A stretch of DNA of 36,513 bases from an uncultured Paraglaciecola sp. (GTDB lineage Bacteria > Pseudomonadota > Gammaproteobacteria > Enterobacterales > Alteromonadaceae). The notes below the pieces were generated by a model. The model had not been told where the DNA came from. It saw only the letters and a list, made by a program, of their open reading frames with translations, and made no database searches. Positions within the stretch are counted from its first letter, which is position 1. Every line of letters begins with the position of its first letter. Below, piece after piece: positions 16,230 through 25,308 of this stretch. The position numbers were made by a program, and so were the translations under genes. The stretch lies in the NCBI RefSeq assembly GCF_913020055.1, contig NZ_CAJWCF010000048.1, positions 1-36,513 of the forward strand, written 5' to 3'.

Positions 16230-18575
16230 CTAAAAATGATACTTAAGTTTCATATTAATTGTTTCTGTGTCTGCCATTTTGATAGTGTTACTAAGAAGAT
16301 GACGTCTTGATTTTGGCAAGCCTTCTATTTCTTGGTCTGCGCCGCGGCTATAAACTAGGTAAAACTGAGATAAAGCCCCTATCTCATAACGGTACCGTAC
16401 CTGAACTGCAAATTCACTTTCAGAAAAACTTTCAAGTGCTTCTTGGTTGCTAACAAAAATTAGGCCGTCTTTTGCTACGCCATATACTTGATTAGCATTT
16501 GCATGAAGGGTGGCGGACTCCATTTTGACGCGTAATTCATGCCTATTTCCTATTCTAGCCGAGACATTGAATGCAATAGATAATTCTTCTAAAGCAAAGC
16601 TTCCTAAAAGGTTTTGACTGTCATCACCTTCACCATCGACATTAATTTCATCTTCATCACCCAACCAAATTAATCCATTATCAAAGCGTTGATATTCGAT
16701 TTCCAACTCTAAATTCATCCATTCCTCTATTTGTAAAGACGGGGTAAATTCATAAGTCTGGAAACCACCGTTAAGTCCTTGCGTTCCCGTTCCTGCTGAT
16801 AGTTCTAATTGCAAGTAATGGTCTTGCGTGGTGGTATAAGCTATAGCGAATTCTGTTTGTTTGGGTAAATAAACAACATGGCCACCCCGGGTAATTAGAT
16901 CGTCGTCACCCGAGGTAATGTATACAGTTTCTATCTCCCATACAGCCCTAGATGGCAGTATGAGGCTTACATCTATTTCCAGCTCTTGCGGAAGGTCATC
17001 ATTGTTTTGGTTGTTTTTTGCGATAAAACTGGATTCAAGCTTTATGTCACGTATCCACTTGCTTTCTAACTCTGGCCATTCGTAAGTGGTGGTATACTCA
17101 AACTGCTTACGATCAACTTGCTTAACAAAGCCAAAATCAGAAATATCAAATCTTTCTCCGTAATTTAATAGTGCAATTTCATTGAACCATACATCACTTA
17201 TTTGAAAGTCTGCTTTAACCCACCAGGCAATATCACTTACTTGCAACACACCATCTCTATTTGCAACACTATGATTGATCTGGCTGCGAATAAGCTGAGC
17301 AGATAAAAATAGGCTATTGTTGATTTCAACTAATCCATCTATTGCCGTCGTTTTTGCTTGTCGATTTATGCTTGGGCGATCCACCAACGTTTGAATCAAA
17401 CCCGTAGTCCAATTTTCCGATTTATATTGACCACGCAATGCGAAAAAATGACCACCATCATGATATTGGGTATCCTCTTCAAAAGCACTGAGCAAACTGA
17501 TGTCAAACTGCTTACCAATTTGTGTCAAGCGAAGCGCTGCGTCGATATTTCTCGCCTCACTTTGGTCACTCTCACCTCCGATACGTGGGGTATGGATCAC
17601 GCGGAGTGTTTCTGGTCCCCAAATGTCAAAAAGATCATTGTTTTCACGAAAAAAAGGCCGTTTTTCTGAAGAAAAGGTTTCAATTGCGCTAAAGTTTATG
17701 ACTAAATCTTCCGACTCTATTTGACCAAAGTCGGGGTTTAAAGATAGATTAATTTGTTGATGATTCGTCGGTTTCCAAAAAATATCCATGCCGACTTTAT
17801 ATTCGTTCTTTTGTCGCAGTAAATCGTGACTGAGGGTTATGTAAGGAAAGGCATCCATCTGCGGTTTATAAGCAATCACCGCATTATATGTTGCAAATTC
17901 ATCCATGAAATTGAGTTGTGAGCGATCTGTTTTAGGATAGGATGAACGCTGTCGACGTCCCTGATGCCAACGGCCAAAATAGAGTTGAATATTGCGCTGA
18001 ACGTCATCGCTAGTTTTACTGACAACCACTGACCAAGGAATAAAAAACTCAGTTTGCCATTGTGCATCACTGATACTGACCCCGTGCAACCAGTTACCAT
18101 TCCAATTAATTTCTTCGCGATTCCGATCGCGCCATATGGCGTCTTGTACGGCGTTATTGCGACTTATTTTGAAGCCATAGCTCCTTAGTCCTTGATTATC
18201 AAAATCAATAATGATTTCATTGTAATCAGTTTTTATGTCCTCATCACGTAAACTGGTTCGAGAGCTACCTTCTTTTTGCACCTGTTGATTGATAAAGCCC
18301 ACATATAGACCATGTTGATCACTATGAATTAAGACTTGTGTGTTAAATGAGGGAGAGCTTAATGAGTAGGGTTGTGTTACCACGAAATCATCGTACCTGA
18401 TTGCTTCGAACCAATGATCCTCGTCTAATACACCATCGATCATGCCCACATATTCTTGAGCATAAAGGTTCTGGGTTAACAAGAGGAGTAAGAAAAGTAG
18501 ACCAGCATTAAAGCAATAAATAGTGTATTTAACTATTTTTGGGGTGCTTATTCTCATAAAAAAATATTTTTGCAT
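16230..18575 (-). CDS. DUF5916 outer-membrane protein (CBM9-like plus beta-barrel)
   Basis: This protein of about 781 residues has an N-terminal signal region (IYCFNAGLLFLLLLLTQNLYAQ). A CBM9-like domain begins with IDGVLDEDHWFEA, and a long region ends in an amphipathic barrel with a C-terminal Phe (MKLKYHF). The motif KRPFFRENNDLFDIWG, followed by HTPRIGG, is characteristic of DUF5916. Such proteins are outer-membrane proteins of unknown transport or binding role. The longest frame begins at a TTG at 18608 inside the regulator gene. The ATG at 18575, eight bases after the regulator stop, is preferred; an ATG at 18557 is also possible, and no strong ribosome site marks either. It is the third gene of the kinase-regulator operon and so probably a partner or target of it. 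Confidence 0.82.
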   Translation of the reverse strand: MQKYFFMRISTPKIVKYTIYCFNAGLLFLLLLLTQNLYAQEYVGMIDGVLDEDHWFEAIRYDDFVVTQPYSLSSPSFNTQVLIHSDQHGLYVGFINQQVQKEGSSRTSLRDEDIKTDYNEIIIDFDNQGLRSYGFKISRNNAVQDAIWRDRNREEINWNGNWLHGVSISDAQWQTEFFIPWSVVVSKTSDDVQRNIQLYFGRWHQGRRQRSSYPKTDRSQLNFMDEFATYNAVIAYKPQMDAFPYITLSHDLLRQKNEYKVGMDIFWKPTNHQQINLSLNPDFGQIESEDLVINFSAIETFSSEKRPFFRENNDLFDIWGPETLRVIHTPRIGGESDQSEARNIDAALRLTQIGKQFDISLLSAFEEDTQYHDGGHFFALRGQYKSENWTTGLIQTLVDRPSINRQAKTTAIDGLVEINNSLFLSAQLIRSQINHSVANRDGVLQVSDIAWWVKADFQISDVWFNEIALLNYGERFDISDFGFVKQVDRKQFEYTTTYEWPELESKWIRDIKLESSFIAKNNQNNDDLPQELEIDVSLILPSRAVWEIETVYITSGDDDLITRGGHVVYLPKQTEFAIAYTTTQDHYLQLELSAGTGTQGLNGGFQTYEFTPSLQIEEWMNLELEIEYQRFDNGLIWLGDEDEINVDGEGDDSQNLLGSFALEELSIAFNVSARIGNRHELRVKMESATLHANANQVYGVAKDGLIFVSNQEALESFSESEFAVQVRYRYEIGALSQFYLVYSRGADQEIEGLPKSRRHLLSNTIKMADTETINMKLKYHF

Positions 18576-18582
18576 AGCAACG

Positions 18583-19254
18583 TTAGAGGCTATCAATGAA
18601 GTAACCAAAACCGCGGCGGGTTTGGATCAGGTTTGTAATGCCATGAAATTTTAATTTTTTTCTCACCGCAGAAATATTAGCTTCAATCGCATTTCGTGTA
18701 ACACTGCTGTAACTGTCATAGAGATGATTCTCAATATTACTATAGGTCATGACTCTGCCGCAATTGACCGCGAGTAATTCTAATAGTGAAAATTCATTGG
18801 GGGTAAGATTAACCATTTGATTGGCTATCGTTAATGAACGCATGCCGATATCGATTTTCAGTGTATCAAACTCTAAAACGTTAAGATGTAATTTATGTTT
18901 GCGTCGAATTAATGATTTAATTCGCGCATGTAATTCGTCGAAATCGAAAGGTTTACATAAGTAATCGTCAGCGCCTTGATCGAGTCCGACAATACGATCA
19001 TCGACCTGATCTTTAGCGGAAATAATAATGACGGCAGAATCTTTTTTTCGCGTTCGAATTTCTCTAAGTATCGAGAGACCATCGACCTCAGGGAGCATCA
19101 AATCCAATAACACAACATCATACGTGTTGATTCGCAAATATCCCATCGCTTCTCGGCCATTTCCAGTGGCGTCGACAGCAAAGCCCAAATTTTTCAGCCC
19201 TAGATGCAGTGCTTTTCGTAATCGTTGAGAATCTTCAACAATAAGTAGTTTCAA
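18583..19254 (-). CDS. OmpR/PhoB-family response regulator
   Basis: This 223-residue two-domain regulator has an N-terminal receiver with acidic pocket (E7, D8), phosphoacceptor D51 (LLDLMLPE) and K101 (CKPFD), then a winged-helix Trans_reg_C domain (about 125-222) ending QTRRGFGYFI. It is activated by the kinase encoded immediately upstream. The start is TTG: GGGGAG lies 9 bases upstream, inside the last codons of the kinase gene, and no ATG is available before the first beta strand. Kinase stop and regulator start are six bases apart, so translation is coupled. OmpR/PhoB proteins bind direct repeats of about 11 bases; an array of four such repeats (22693-22736) lies in front of the kinase gene. 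Confidence 0.93.
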   Translation of the reverse strand: MKLLIVEDSQRLRKALHLGLKNLGFAVDATGNGREAMGYLRINTYDVVLLDLMLPEVDGLSILREIRTRKKDSAVIIISAKDQVDDRIVGLDQGADDYLCKPFDFDELHARIKSLIRRKHKLHLNVLEFDTLKIDIGMRSLTIANQMVNLTPNEFSLLELLAVNCGRVMTYSNIENHLYDSYSSVTRNAIEANISAVRKKLKFHGITNLIQTRRGFGYFIDSL

Positions 19255-19260
19255 TGAATA

Positions 19261-22200
19261 TTACTCCCCACTTCGTTGTTCCGATTCTGGTAACTGAATT
19301 CTACCAATGCTAATGCTAAAGTTGTTTTGTTTCGTGATATGGACATCAACCGATAAATCTAACATTTTTGCATATGATTGTATGAGTGACATACCTAAAC
19401 CCGCATGTTGCTCAGATGAACGAGCCAAATTTTTACGCCACATTCGATTGAACATGTGAACAAGATCCTCCTTCGTCAATGGTTCTTCCATTTCATTGCT
19501 TACATGAAAACAATAATGGTTATCGCTGCTGCTCTGTAGTGAAAAGTCGATAACGGTATTTGGAGGTGAGTATTCAATCGCATTAGACAGGATATTGTTG
19601 AGTATCAGGGTGAATTCCACTTGACTGGTATTTATCAACGTCGGTTGGCTGAGGTGACTGCGCAGTTGTAGCTGCTTGTTGTTTGCTTGCTCAATATAGC
19701 GTTTCCAAGCACCGTTTAACGTCTGTGATAGATCAATATCGGCATTATGAATAGAAACCACACCCAGATCCGTGCGAGCTAAAGCTAATAAGTTATCTAC
19801 TATTTTTTGAATTTGTAATGCGGCTTCAAGAGTATCTTGATAGAAAGGTTTTGCTATTGCAGGATCATCAGGCCATTTGAGTGCCACCTGAGCCATCGTG
19901 CGTAGTTCAGCTATGGGCGTTCTCAACTCATGAGCAACATTAGCGGTAAAGCGCTGTTCTTTTTGATAACTTTCTTTTAAAAATCGAGATTCTTCTCTTT
20001 TTCGTTCTAACGCTAATGTATTTTTTTCGTGCCTGAAGCGGATGAGAAAAGCAATATAAGCGATGCTTATTGCGGCAACGACATACATCAGCTTGGCCCA
20101 CCAAGTTAACCACGGTGCTGCAGATATGATCAGTTCAATGCTGACTTCCTGTGCCGACCATAGCCCGTCATTATTGGTGGCTTTCACCTCAAAACGGTAG
20201 CTACCAGGCGGGATATTGGTATAATAAGCATGTCGGCGTCCACCCACATATTGCCAGTCTTGATCAAAGCCTATTAAGCGGTAGGCATATTGATTCTTGT
20301 GCGGGATTGTGAAATCCAGTGAGCTAAATTCGAATGCAAATATCGTTTGCTTATAGTCTAGCTGGATTTTTTTAGTCTCAATAATAGACAAGGGTAAGAC
20401 GCCATTTTGTGAAGTTTTCACAGATTTATTCATAAGCTGAAGATCGGTTATCTGTACTAACGGAGGAAAGGGATTAGCAGTTACGGTCATAGGTTGAAAA
20501 TAGTCAATGCCTCTACTGCCGCCAAAAAATAACACCCCTTGTTTGTTACGGTAAACCGCACCGGGTTGAAAATAGTCATTTGATAAACCATCTTCACGAA
20601 CAAAATTACTGAATTCGATATGTTTGGGATTAAAGCGGCTAAGACCATAGCGGGTGGTGAACCAAAGGTCTTTTTTGTGATCAAGAATAATATTATTGAT
20701 CAAATTTGACGGTAAACCATGCTCTTTTGTATATAAGGTAAATTGCTCTGTCTCGGTATTATAGTGATTTAGGCCATAATGGGTGCCAATCCAGAGGTGT
20801 CCCTGTTCATCACTCAACATCGAACTCACTGCATTGCTACTCAATGAATTCGCATCTTCTGGATTATGCTTAAACTGGCGTACTTGGCCAGAGCGTGGAT
20901 TAAAATGCAGTAAACCTAGATTTTTCGTTCCTATCCATAATGTACCATTCGCTGTTTCTACGATGCTGGAAATATCGATTGAGGTCTTCGTATGATTATT
21001 GGGCACAGAGATATGGTGATATTCAATCGTGTCGGTCAACGGTGATATACTCACGAGAAAATCTGGCTCTGCACTTACCCAAAGTGTTTTGGATGGTCCA
21101 ACATGCATGGTGGTAATTGAGTTTTTATTTATTGCCAATTCAATAGTTTCAAAGGTACCTGTCTTGCGTTCGAATCGATTTAGGCCGCCATCATCGGTGC
21201 CGACCCACAATTGTCCTTTGCTGCCTTGCGTGATGGCGGTGATTTCGTTGCTCGTTAATCCACTTCTTTGGTTAGATGAAGTGTAATGCTTTACATTGCC
21301 ATCACTTTGACGTTCGAATAAGCCAAGATTTTCGGTTCCGACCCACAAGCTGTTGTATGCATCTTGAAAAATTGCATTAATGGGATAGCCAAACCAAGGC
21401 GTTTCTTCAGACTGCTTTAGCCGCGCTGCGGGAAATTTTTTGGGTTTAAGATCAACATGATTAAGCCCCCCACCTTCTGTTCCAATCCACAGGTTATTAG
21501 ACTTATCCTGGAACAATACCGATATCATTTTTGTATTCAGGCTCTTGGGATCATCAGAGCGAGGGGTAAATAATGTGAAGTCACGTGAACTTTGATTAAA
21601 GTGGTTTATACCGTTTTCAGTGCCCACCCAAAGTCGATCTTGATGATCTAGTAATAAAGCTTCAATAGTATTATTGCTAATACTTTTTTTATTGGCGCTG
21701 TCATGCTGATAGTGGATAAATGTTTCGGAGCTGCGATCAAAATAATCTAATCCCCTCTCTTCTGTCCCTACCCAAAGATTACCTAATTTGTCTTCAAGTA
21801 AAGTTGCTATTTCATTGTGAGTTAAGCTACTAAGGTTTTCCTGCTTGTGTCTATAACACTTAAACTCTTTTGTGCTTGTATTATATTGGGCTAAGCCGTC
21901 TTCAGTGCCCATCCATAGCAATTTTTGGCTATCGATAATAAGTGTTTTAATCTCGTTATTACACAGTGTGTTGTCCTGTTCGGCTATTGCAGCATAGTGT
22001 GTAAATAGGCCTGTTTTTCTGTCTAAAAGGTTTAGGCCACCGCCTTCGGTACCAATCCATAAATTTCCATCGTCATCTTCAACGAGTGCATGAATAAAGT
22101 TGTGACTAATGGTATCAGTGGTATAACCGTTTATCGCTGTTTCCAAAGATACCGTTTCATCATCTAGTGGAATTTCATCTTCATCACTCATTGCGTCCCA

Positions 22201-22629
22201 TTCTAACGCTCGAATATCTTCATTATAAAAGTGCATAAAGGAATCTGTTCGGGGATCAAATCGGTTTAAGCCCCCGCCCTCTGTACCTATCCAAATAAAG
22301 CCATCATTACCTTCTAGTATTGTGACAATTTCATTATGAGAAAGGCTATTGCTATCATTAGGTAGATGTTTATACACTTTAAATTCATAACCATCATAAC
22401 GGTTTAATCCATTTTCTGAACCAATCCACAGGAACCCCCTGCGATCCTGAAGTATTGCTGTCACACTATTTAGCGATAGTCCGTGCTGTAATGATATGGT
22501 TTTCAATTGAAGTGCGTTAAAAGTTTGAGGCTCTTGCGCTATCGACAAGGTAGAGATGAACGCAGACATAATCACCCACAGAAAAAAGCATAAACTTATG
22601 CACATTTTTTTGTTTGTCGTTTTTAGCAT
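19261..22629 (-). CDS. Sensor histidine kinase with double Reg_prop beta-propeller and Y_Y_Y domain
   Basis: This protein of about 1121 residues has a signal-like N-terminus (CISLCFFLWVIMSAFISTLSIA). About 14 Reg_prop repeats follow (pattern LWIGTEGGGLNRFD), enough for two seven-bladed propellers, then a Y_Y_Y domain and one transmembrane helix. After these come HisKA (VAHELRTP, phospho-His about 899) and a HATPase with N-box NNILSNAIEYSP and G2-like GLGMSL. The usual DxGxG box is not evident: the place reads FHVSNEMEEPL. It has no receiver or DNA-binding domain; the OmpR-type regulator is a separate gene 6 bases downstream. The frame is open back to a GTG at 22689; the ATG at 22629 is chosen because it puts the signal near the N-terminus, but no clear ribosome site decides it. 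Such periplasmic propellers usually sense sugars or breakdown products; ligand unknown. Confidence 0.88.
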   Translation of the reverse strand: MLKTTNKKMCISLCFFLWVIMSAFISTLSIAQEPQTFNALQLKTISLQHGLSLNSVTAILQDRRGFLWIGSENGLNRYDGYEFKVYKHLPNDSNSLSHNEIVTILEGNDGFIWIGTEGGGLNRFDPRTDSFMHFYNEDIRALEWDAMSDEDEIPLDDETVSLETAINGYTTDTISHNFIHALVEDDDGNLWIGTEGGGLNLLDRKTGLFTHYAAIAEQDNTLCNNEIKTLIIDSQKLLWMGTEDGLAQYNTSTKEFKCYRHKQENLSSLTHNEIATLLEDKLGNLWVGTEERGLDYFDRSSETFIHYQHDSANKKSISNNTIEALLLDHQDRLWVGTENGINHFNQSSRDFTLFTPRSDDPKSLNTKMISVLFQDKSNNLWIGTEGGGLNHVDLKPKKFPAARLKQSEETPWFGYPINAIFQDAYNSLWVGTENLGLFERQSDGNVKHYTSSNQRSGLTSNEITAITQGSKGQLWVGTDDGGLNRFERKTGTFETIELAINKNSITTMHVGPSKTLWVSAEPDFLVSISPLTDTIEYHHISVPNNHTKTSIDISSIVETANGTLWIGTKNLGLLHFNPRSGQVRQFKHNPEDANSLSSNAVSSMLSDEQGHLWIGTHYGLNHYNTETEQFTLYTKEHGLPSNLINNIILDHKKDLWFTTRYGLSRFNPKHIEFSNFVREDGLSNDYFQPGAVYRNKQGVLFFGGSRGIDYFQPMTVTANPFPPLVQITDLQLMNKSVKTSQNGVLPLSIIETKKIQLDYKQTIFAFEFSSLDFTIPHKNQYAYRLIGFDQDWQYVGGRRHAYYTNIPPGSYRFEVKATNNDGLWSAQEVSIELIISAAPWLTWWAKLMYVVAAISIAYIAFLIRFRHEKNTLALERKREESRFLKESYQKEQRFTANVAHELRTPIAELRTMAQVALKWPDDPAIAKPFYQDTLEAALQIQKIVDNLLALARTDLGVVSIHNADIDLSQTLNGAWKRYIEQANNKQLQLRSHLSQPTLINTSQVEFTLILNNILSNAIEYSPPNTVIDFSLQSSSDNHYCFHVSNEMEEPLTKEDLVHMFNRMWRKNLARSSEQHAGLGMSLIQSYAKMLDLSVDVHITKQNNFSISIGRIQLPESEQRSGE

Positions 22630-22692
22630 CAGTGCACTATCTGGATAATTAAGAAGGTTTATATTAATTGTTTCTTGATGGTTTTGCACATC

Positions 22693-22736
22693 CTCAGCAA
22701 ATCCTAAGTTTTTACTCAGGTTCTTCTCAGAACTGT
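22693..22736. promoter_or_regulatory. Four phased 11-bp direct repeats, candidate response-regulator operator
   Basis: Units starting at 22693, 22704, 22715 and 22726 begin CTCAG, CTAAG, CTCAG and CTCAG, exactly 11 bases apart. Such tandem half-sites at helical spacing are how OmpR/PhoB regulators bind. The array lies between the sensor kinase and the divergent lipoprotein gene, about 60 bases before the lipoprotein start. A small GTTCT/AGAAC hairpin overlaps the last two units. Confidence 0.55.
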
Positions 22737-22795
22737 TTGCTTAAATAGGTTGTGACTTACGCAGTCCGTTTAATCAAAATTTGAGGAAAGATGAT

Positions 22796-23854
22796 ATGCA
22801 ATTGAAAATAGCTACTCTAGGCACTTTGCTTGCTGCCCTAACCGCATGTGGTGGAGATAACGATTCAAGCCTGCAATTAACAGATTTAGCATCCCCCACA
22901 CCTGACGTTATTAGCACAAGCTTTTCAGTTGCTCCCCTTAACTCTTACTTTCCTATCCCCGTAGGGCTTACCTACATTTATGAGCCAGTTGAAGACGTCG
23001 AGGGATTAGAAGATTTTAGTATACACATTAGCTTCTCTGCAGATTCGCAAATAACGGATGGGGTTAGCACGATTGCGATGTTTGAGCGTGAATACTCAGG
23101 CGGTGAGTTGTTAGAAGAAACCACAAGCCAGATTGCCATTGATTCAGAAGGTGCAGTATGGATATTCTCGGAGAAGAGCGTTGAATATCAAGATGGCACA
23201 GAAGTAGGAATTGAAATCTGGATAGCGGGTGAGTTTGATGCGAAAAGAGCACGATTGATGTCAGCAAACCCGGAGGTTGGCGAAACGTTCATAACAGAAA
23301 ATATTGAAGTGGATGAAACTGAAACAGCTGAGGTTTTATCTGTTGATGAAATATTGTTTTTGGAGTCAGATGATGACGAGCCAGCCTACATAGATGTCTT
23401 GCATGTACTTGAAACGGATAGTGATGGTGAAGCGAGTGCTGATTACTTTTATGCTCCGGGTGTAGGGCTCGTTAAATTTATAGATGATGGTGTCACTATG
23501 GTGCTAGTAGAGACAGACTCTAATGTCGGTATTGCAGAAGATTTAGAAGAAGAATCGCTACCTGAAAGTAGTAATGAGTATCAACAATTTGCACGTCTCA
23601 GTATCGACCTCAATAGCGCTCAAAGCCAGCTTATTATGGTATTTGAAGCTGACACTGGCATCGAAGAGATTTCAGTTTGGGATCCAACAGGCAGATTGAT
23701 ATTAGAACTCGAAGTAAATGAAATCGATGAGGTTGGTTTGTCTGAAATGACTTTTGTATTTAGTCCTGTTGAAGATGAATTTGAAGAAGGTGTTTATACC
23801 ATTGTAGCTGACACCATTGAGGGTGAAAACGTATTTGGAGAGGTAGAATTATAG
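22796..23854 (+). CDS. Acidic lipoprotein of unknown function
   Basis: This 352-residue protein has a lipoprotein signal: MQLKIATLGTLLAALTACGG, with lipobox LTAC and Cys18. Gly and Asp follow; an Asp at +2 would be an inner-membrane retention signal, but here +2 is Gly, so outer-membrane sorting is likely. The body is very rich in Asp and Glu and predicted beta-rich; the last 90 residues (RLSIDLNSAQSQLIMVF, then EGVYTIVAD) look like a beta-sandwich. No known family is recognised. The frame extends to a TTG at 22781, but the ATG at 22796 has GAGGA 8 bases upstream and gives a clean signal. It is divergent from the sensor kinase and shares its promoter region with the phased repeats, so regulation by that system is plausible. 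Confidence 0.8.
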   Translation: MQLKIATLGTLLAALTACGGDNDSSLQLTDLASPTPDVISTSFSVAPLNSYFPIPVGLTYIYEPVEDVEGLEDFSIHISFSADSQITDGVSTIAMFEREYSGGELLEETTSQIAIDSEGAVWIFSEKSVEYQDGTEVGIEIWIAGEFDAKRARLMSANPEVGETFITENIEVDETETAEVLSVDEILFLESDDDEPAYIDVLHVLETDSDGEASADYFYAPGVGLVKFIDDGVTMVLVETDSNVGIAEDLEEESLPESSNEYQQFARLSIDLNSAQSQLIMVFEADTGIEEISVWDPTGRLILELEVNEIDEVGLSEMTFVFSPVEDEFEEGVYTIVADTIEGENVFGEVEL

Positions 23855-24007
23855 AATAATCAAAATATAAACTGCCGTTTGCCTGAGGTGAAAGGGCATC
23901 GCAAAATTAAGCAGACTAGATTTCGAAGACAGCCATGAAAATTGACTAAACAAGCGTGGCATTGTCGTACTTTGGTAATAATAAATTTAACTTTAGGTTG
24001 TAATAAT

Positions 24008-24610
24008 ATGATGACAGTAAACAGTAAAAAACAGTGTTTAGAAACAACGACTCGCTACCATGGACTGCTCGGCTCAAAAATTAAGAAACTGGGGCTATTA
24101 TTAGCGCTTAACACAGTATTAACGATGACATGTCAGGCAACAGAAAGGGACTCTGGGTTTTATGCTGGATTTGGTGTAGCGAATATTAATGCTGAGGAGC
24201 AGGGCATCTCGAGTCGTGAAAATGGAATATCATTGCTTGGGGGGTATTCATATTCGAAATACCTCAGTGGTGAAGTGTCGTTATTTAATCTTGGTGATCA
24301 CAACGCATTAGGGATGAAGGGGAAGGGGGTAAGTTTAAGTGCAATTGGCAGTTACCCCGTTCTAAAAAACCTTGATTTGTTTGTCGAACTGGGTGGTATG
24401 TCAATAGACATAGAAATCGATGAGGCCCAGAATTTAATTACTGATCCTAATGGCGAAGGGTCTTTACAGGATGGCAGAGACTCCAGTATTTATTATGCTA
24501 TAGGAGCTAAATATAAACTAAAGGATTGGAGTTTTGTGTTAAAAACAGCTCGTGTAGATCTTGACGCCGATATGGATATTATATTCGCACAAGTTCATTA
24601 TCATTTTTGA
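24008..24610 (+). CDS. Small outer-membrane beta-barrel protein
   Basis: This protein of about 200 residues has an n-region, a hydrophobic stretch KLGLLLALNTVLTMTCQA with a cleavage-like CQA site, then barrel strands (GFYAGFGVANI, NGISLLGGYSYSKYLSGEVSLFNL, KGVSLSAIGSYPVLKNLDLFVELGG, SSIYYAIGAKYKLKDWSFVLKTA). It ends in the beta-signal AQVHYHF with terminal Phe. It resembles eight-stranded OmpA-like/OmpW-like barrels (outer_membrane beta-barrel domain). The frame extends 22 codons upstream to a TTG, but two ATG codons at 24008 and 24011, with AGG about 12 bases upstream, are better. The n-region before the hydrophobic core is about 24 residues, longer than usual. It follows the lipoprotein gene by about 150 bases and may share its regulation. 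Confidence 0.75.
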   Translation: MMTVNSKKQCLETTTRYHGLLGSKIKKLGLLLALNTVLTMTCQATERDSGFYAGFGVANINAEEQGISSRENGISLLGGYSYSKYLSGEVSLFNLGDHNALGMKGKGVSLSAIGSYPVLKNLDLFVELGGMSIDIEIDEAQNLITDPNGEGSLQDGRDSSIYYAIGAKYKLKDWSFVLKTARVDLDADMDIIFAQVHYHF

Positions 24611-25065
24611 GTATATACCGACAATACAACATAAATTAACGAGCAGTTTGCGATATGTTGATTTAAGTCACTATGCATTTTAGAGACGTTTTTTCCTGAT
24701 GATTAACACTGCAGTTGATGCTTGTTGCCAAACAGTAACCTAGGTACTCATAAAACAAAGTATCTGAGTTACAGCGAAATCAACAAGCATAAAGTGGTGG
24801 AGATATTCTTAATCTCTGGTTTTAAGTGAGGAACTCTTCAATGTGTTGGAATTCTGATGATTGTTTGTTGTACTAGGACTGAACATAATATTTATTTTCA
24901 CCTAATTTAAACTTCGATTTAGTTTGAAATAACTTGCTATATTCGCGACTAAATTTTAAACGTTCAGCAGCTTAAGTCTGAGTGTCTTATGTAGCTGAAC
25001 AGCTTATTAAAGCTTCACTATTATAGGGCGGAAAGAAGAATTATAAAATTGCAGCTTAAACTGAG
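24611..25065. other. 455-bp intergenic stretch with inverted repeats, no gene seen
   Basis: This AT-rich stretch lies between two convergent units. It holds an inverted repeat ATGCTTGTTG (24718-24727) / CAACAAGCAT (24781-24790). Inside it is a second imperfect stem that starts GTAAC (24735) / GTTAC (24772). A further hairpin GTTCAGC (24962-24968) / GCTGAAC (24994-25000) has an inner TAAG/CTTA pair. No convincing reading frame, promoter or T-tract terminator was found. The structured DNA may be remnants of small repeats or transcript ends. Confidence 0.5.
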
Positions 25066-25308
25066 CTAATAGGCAGCCAACTTTAAAAATTCTACATTTG
25101 GTTCTATACCCAATATATCATCCACGCCCTTGCCATAAAATTTATGACCAAAAGTAACGTGCAATGGATGATCTAACCCATTAAGGAAGGGAACCAAGTC
25201 AAAAATGGCTTCCAATAACGCGAGGTGTCCTATGCCAGTTAGGGTATATAGGTAATCTCTATCTAATAAGCCTGCACTCCATATTTCAATAACAATCGAG
25301 GTAAAATA
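25066..25308 (-). pseudogene. Orphan C-terminal coding fragment overlapping the nuclease-like gene 3' end
   Basis: A minus-strand frame of 80 codons is open from 25308 to a TAG at 25066-25068. Its translation has protein-like composition (LTGIGHLALLEAIFDL, then VTFGHKFYGKGVDDILG, ending EFLKLAAY). No ATG or GTG occurs in it, and the first TTG is deep inside, so it cannot be a normal gene. Its upstream end overlaps the last codons of the nuclease-like gene in another frame. It looks like the 3' part of a gene whose front was lost, perhaps when the nuclease-like gene arrived. No family is recognised; chance openness cannot be excluded. Confidence 0.35.
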
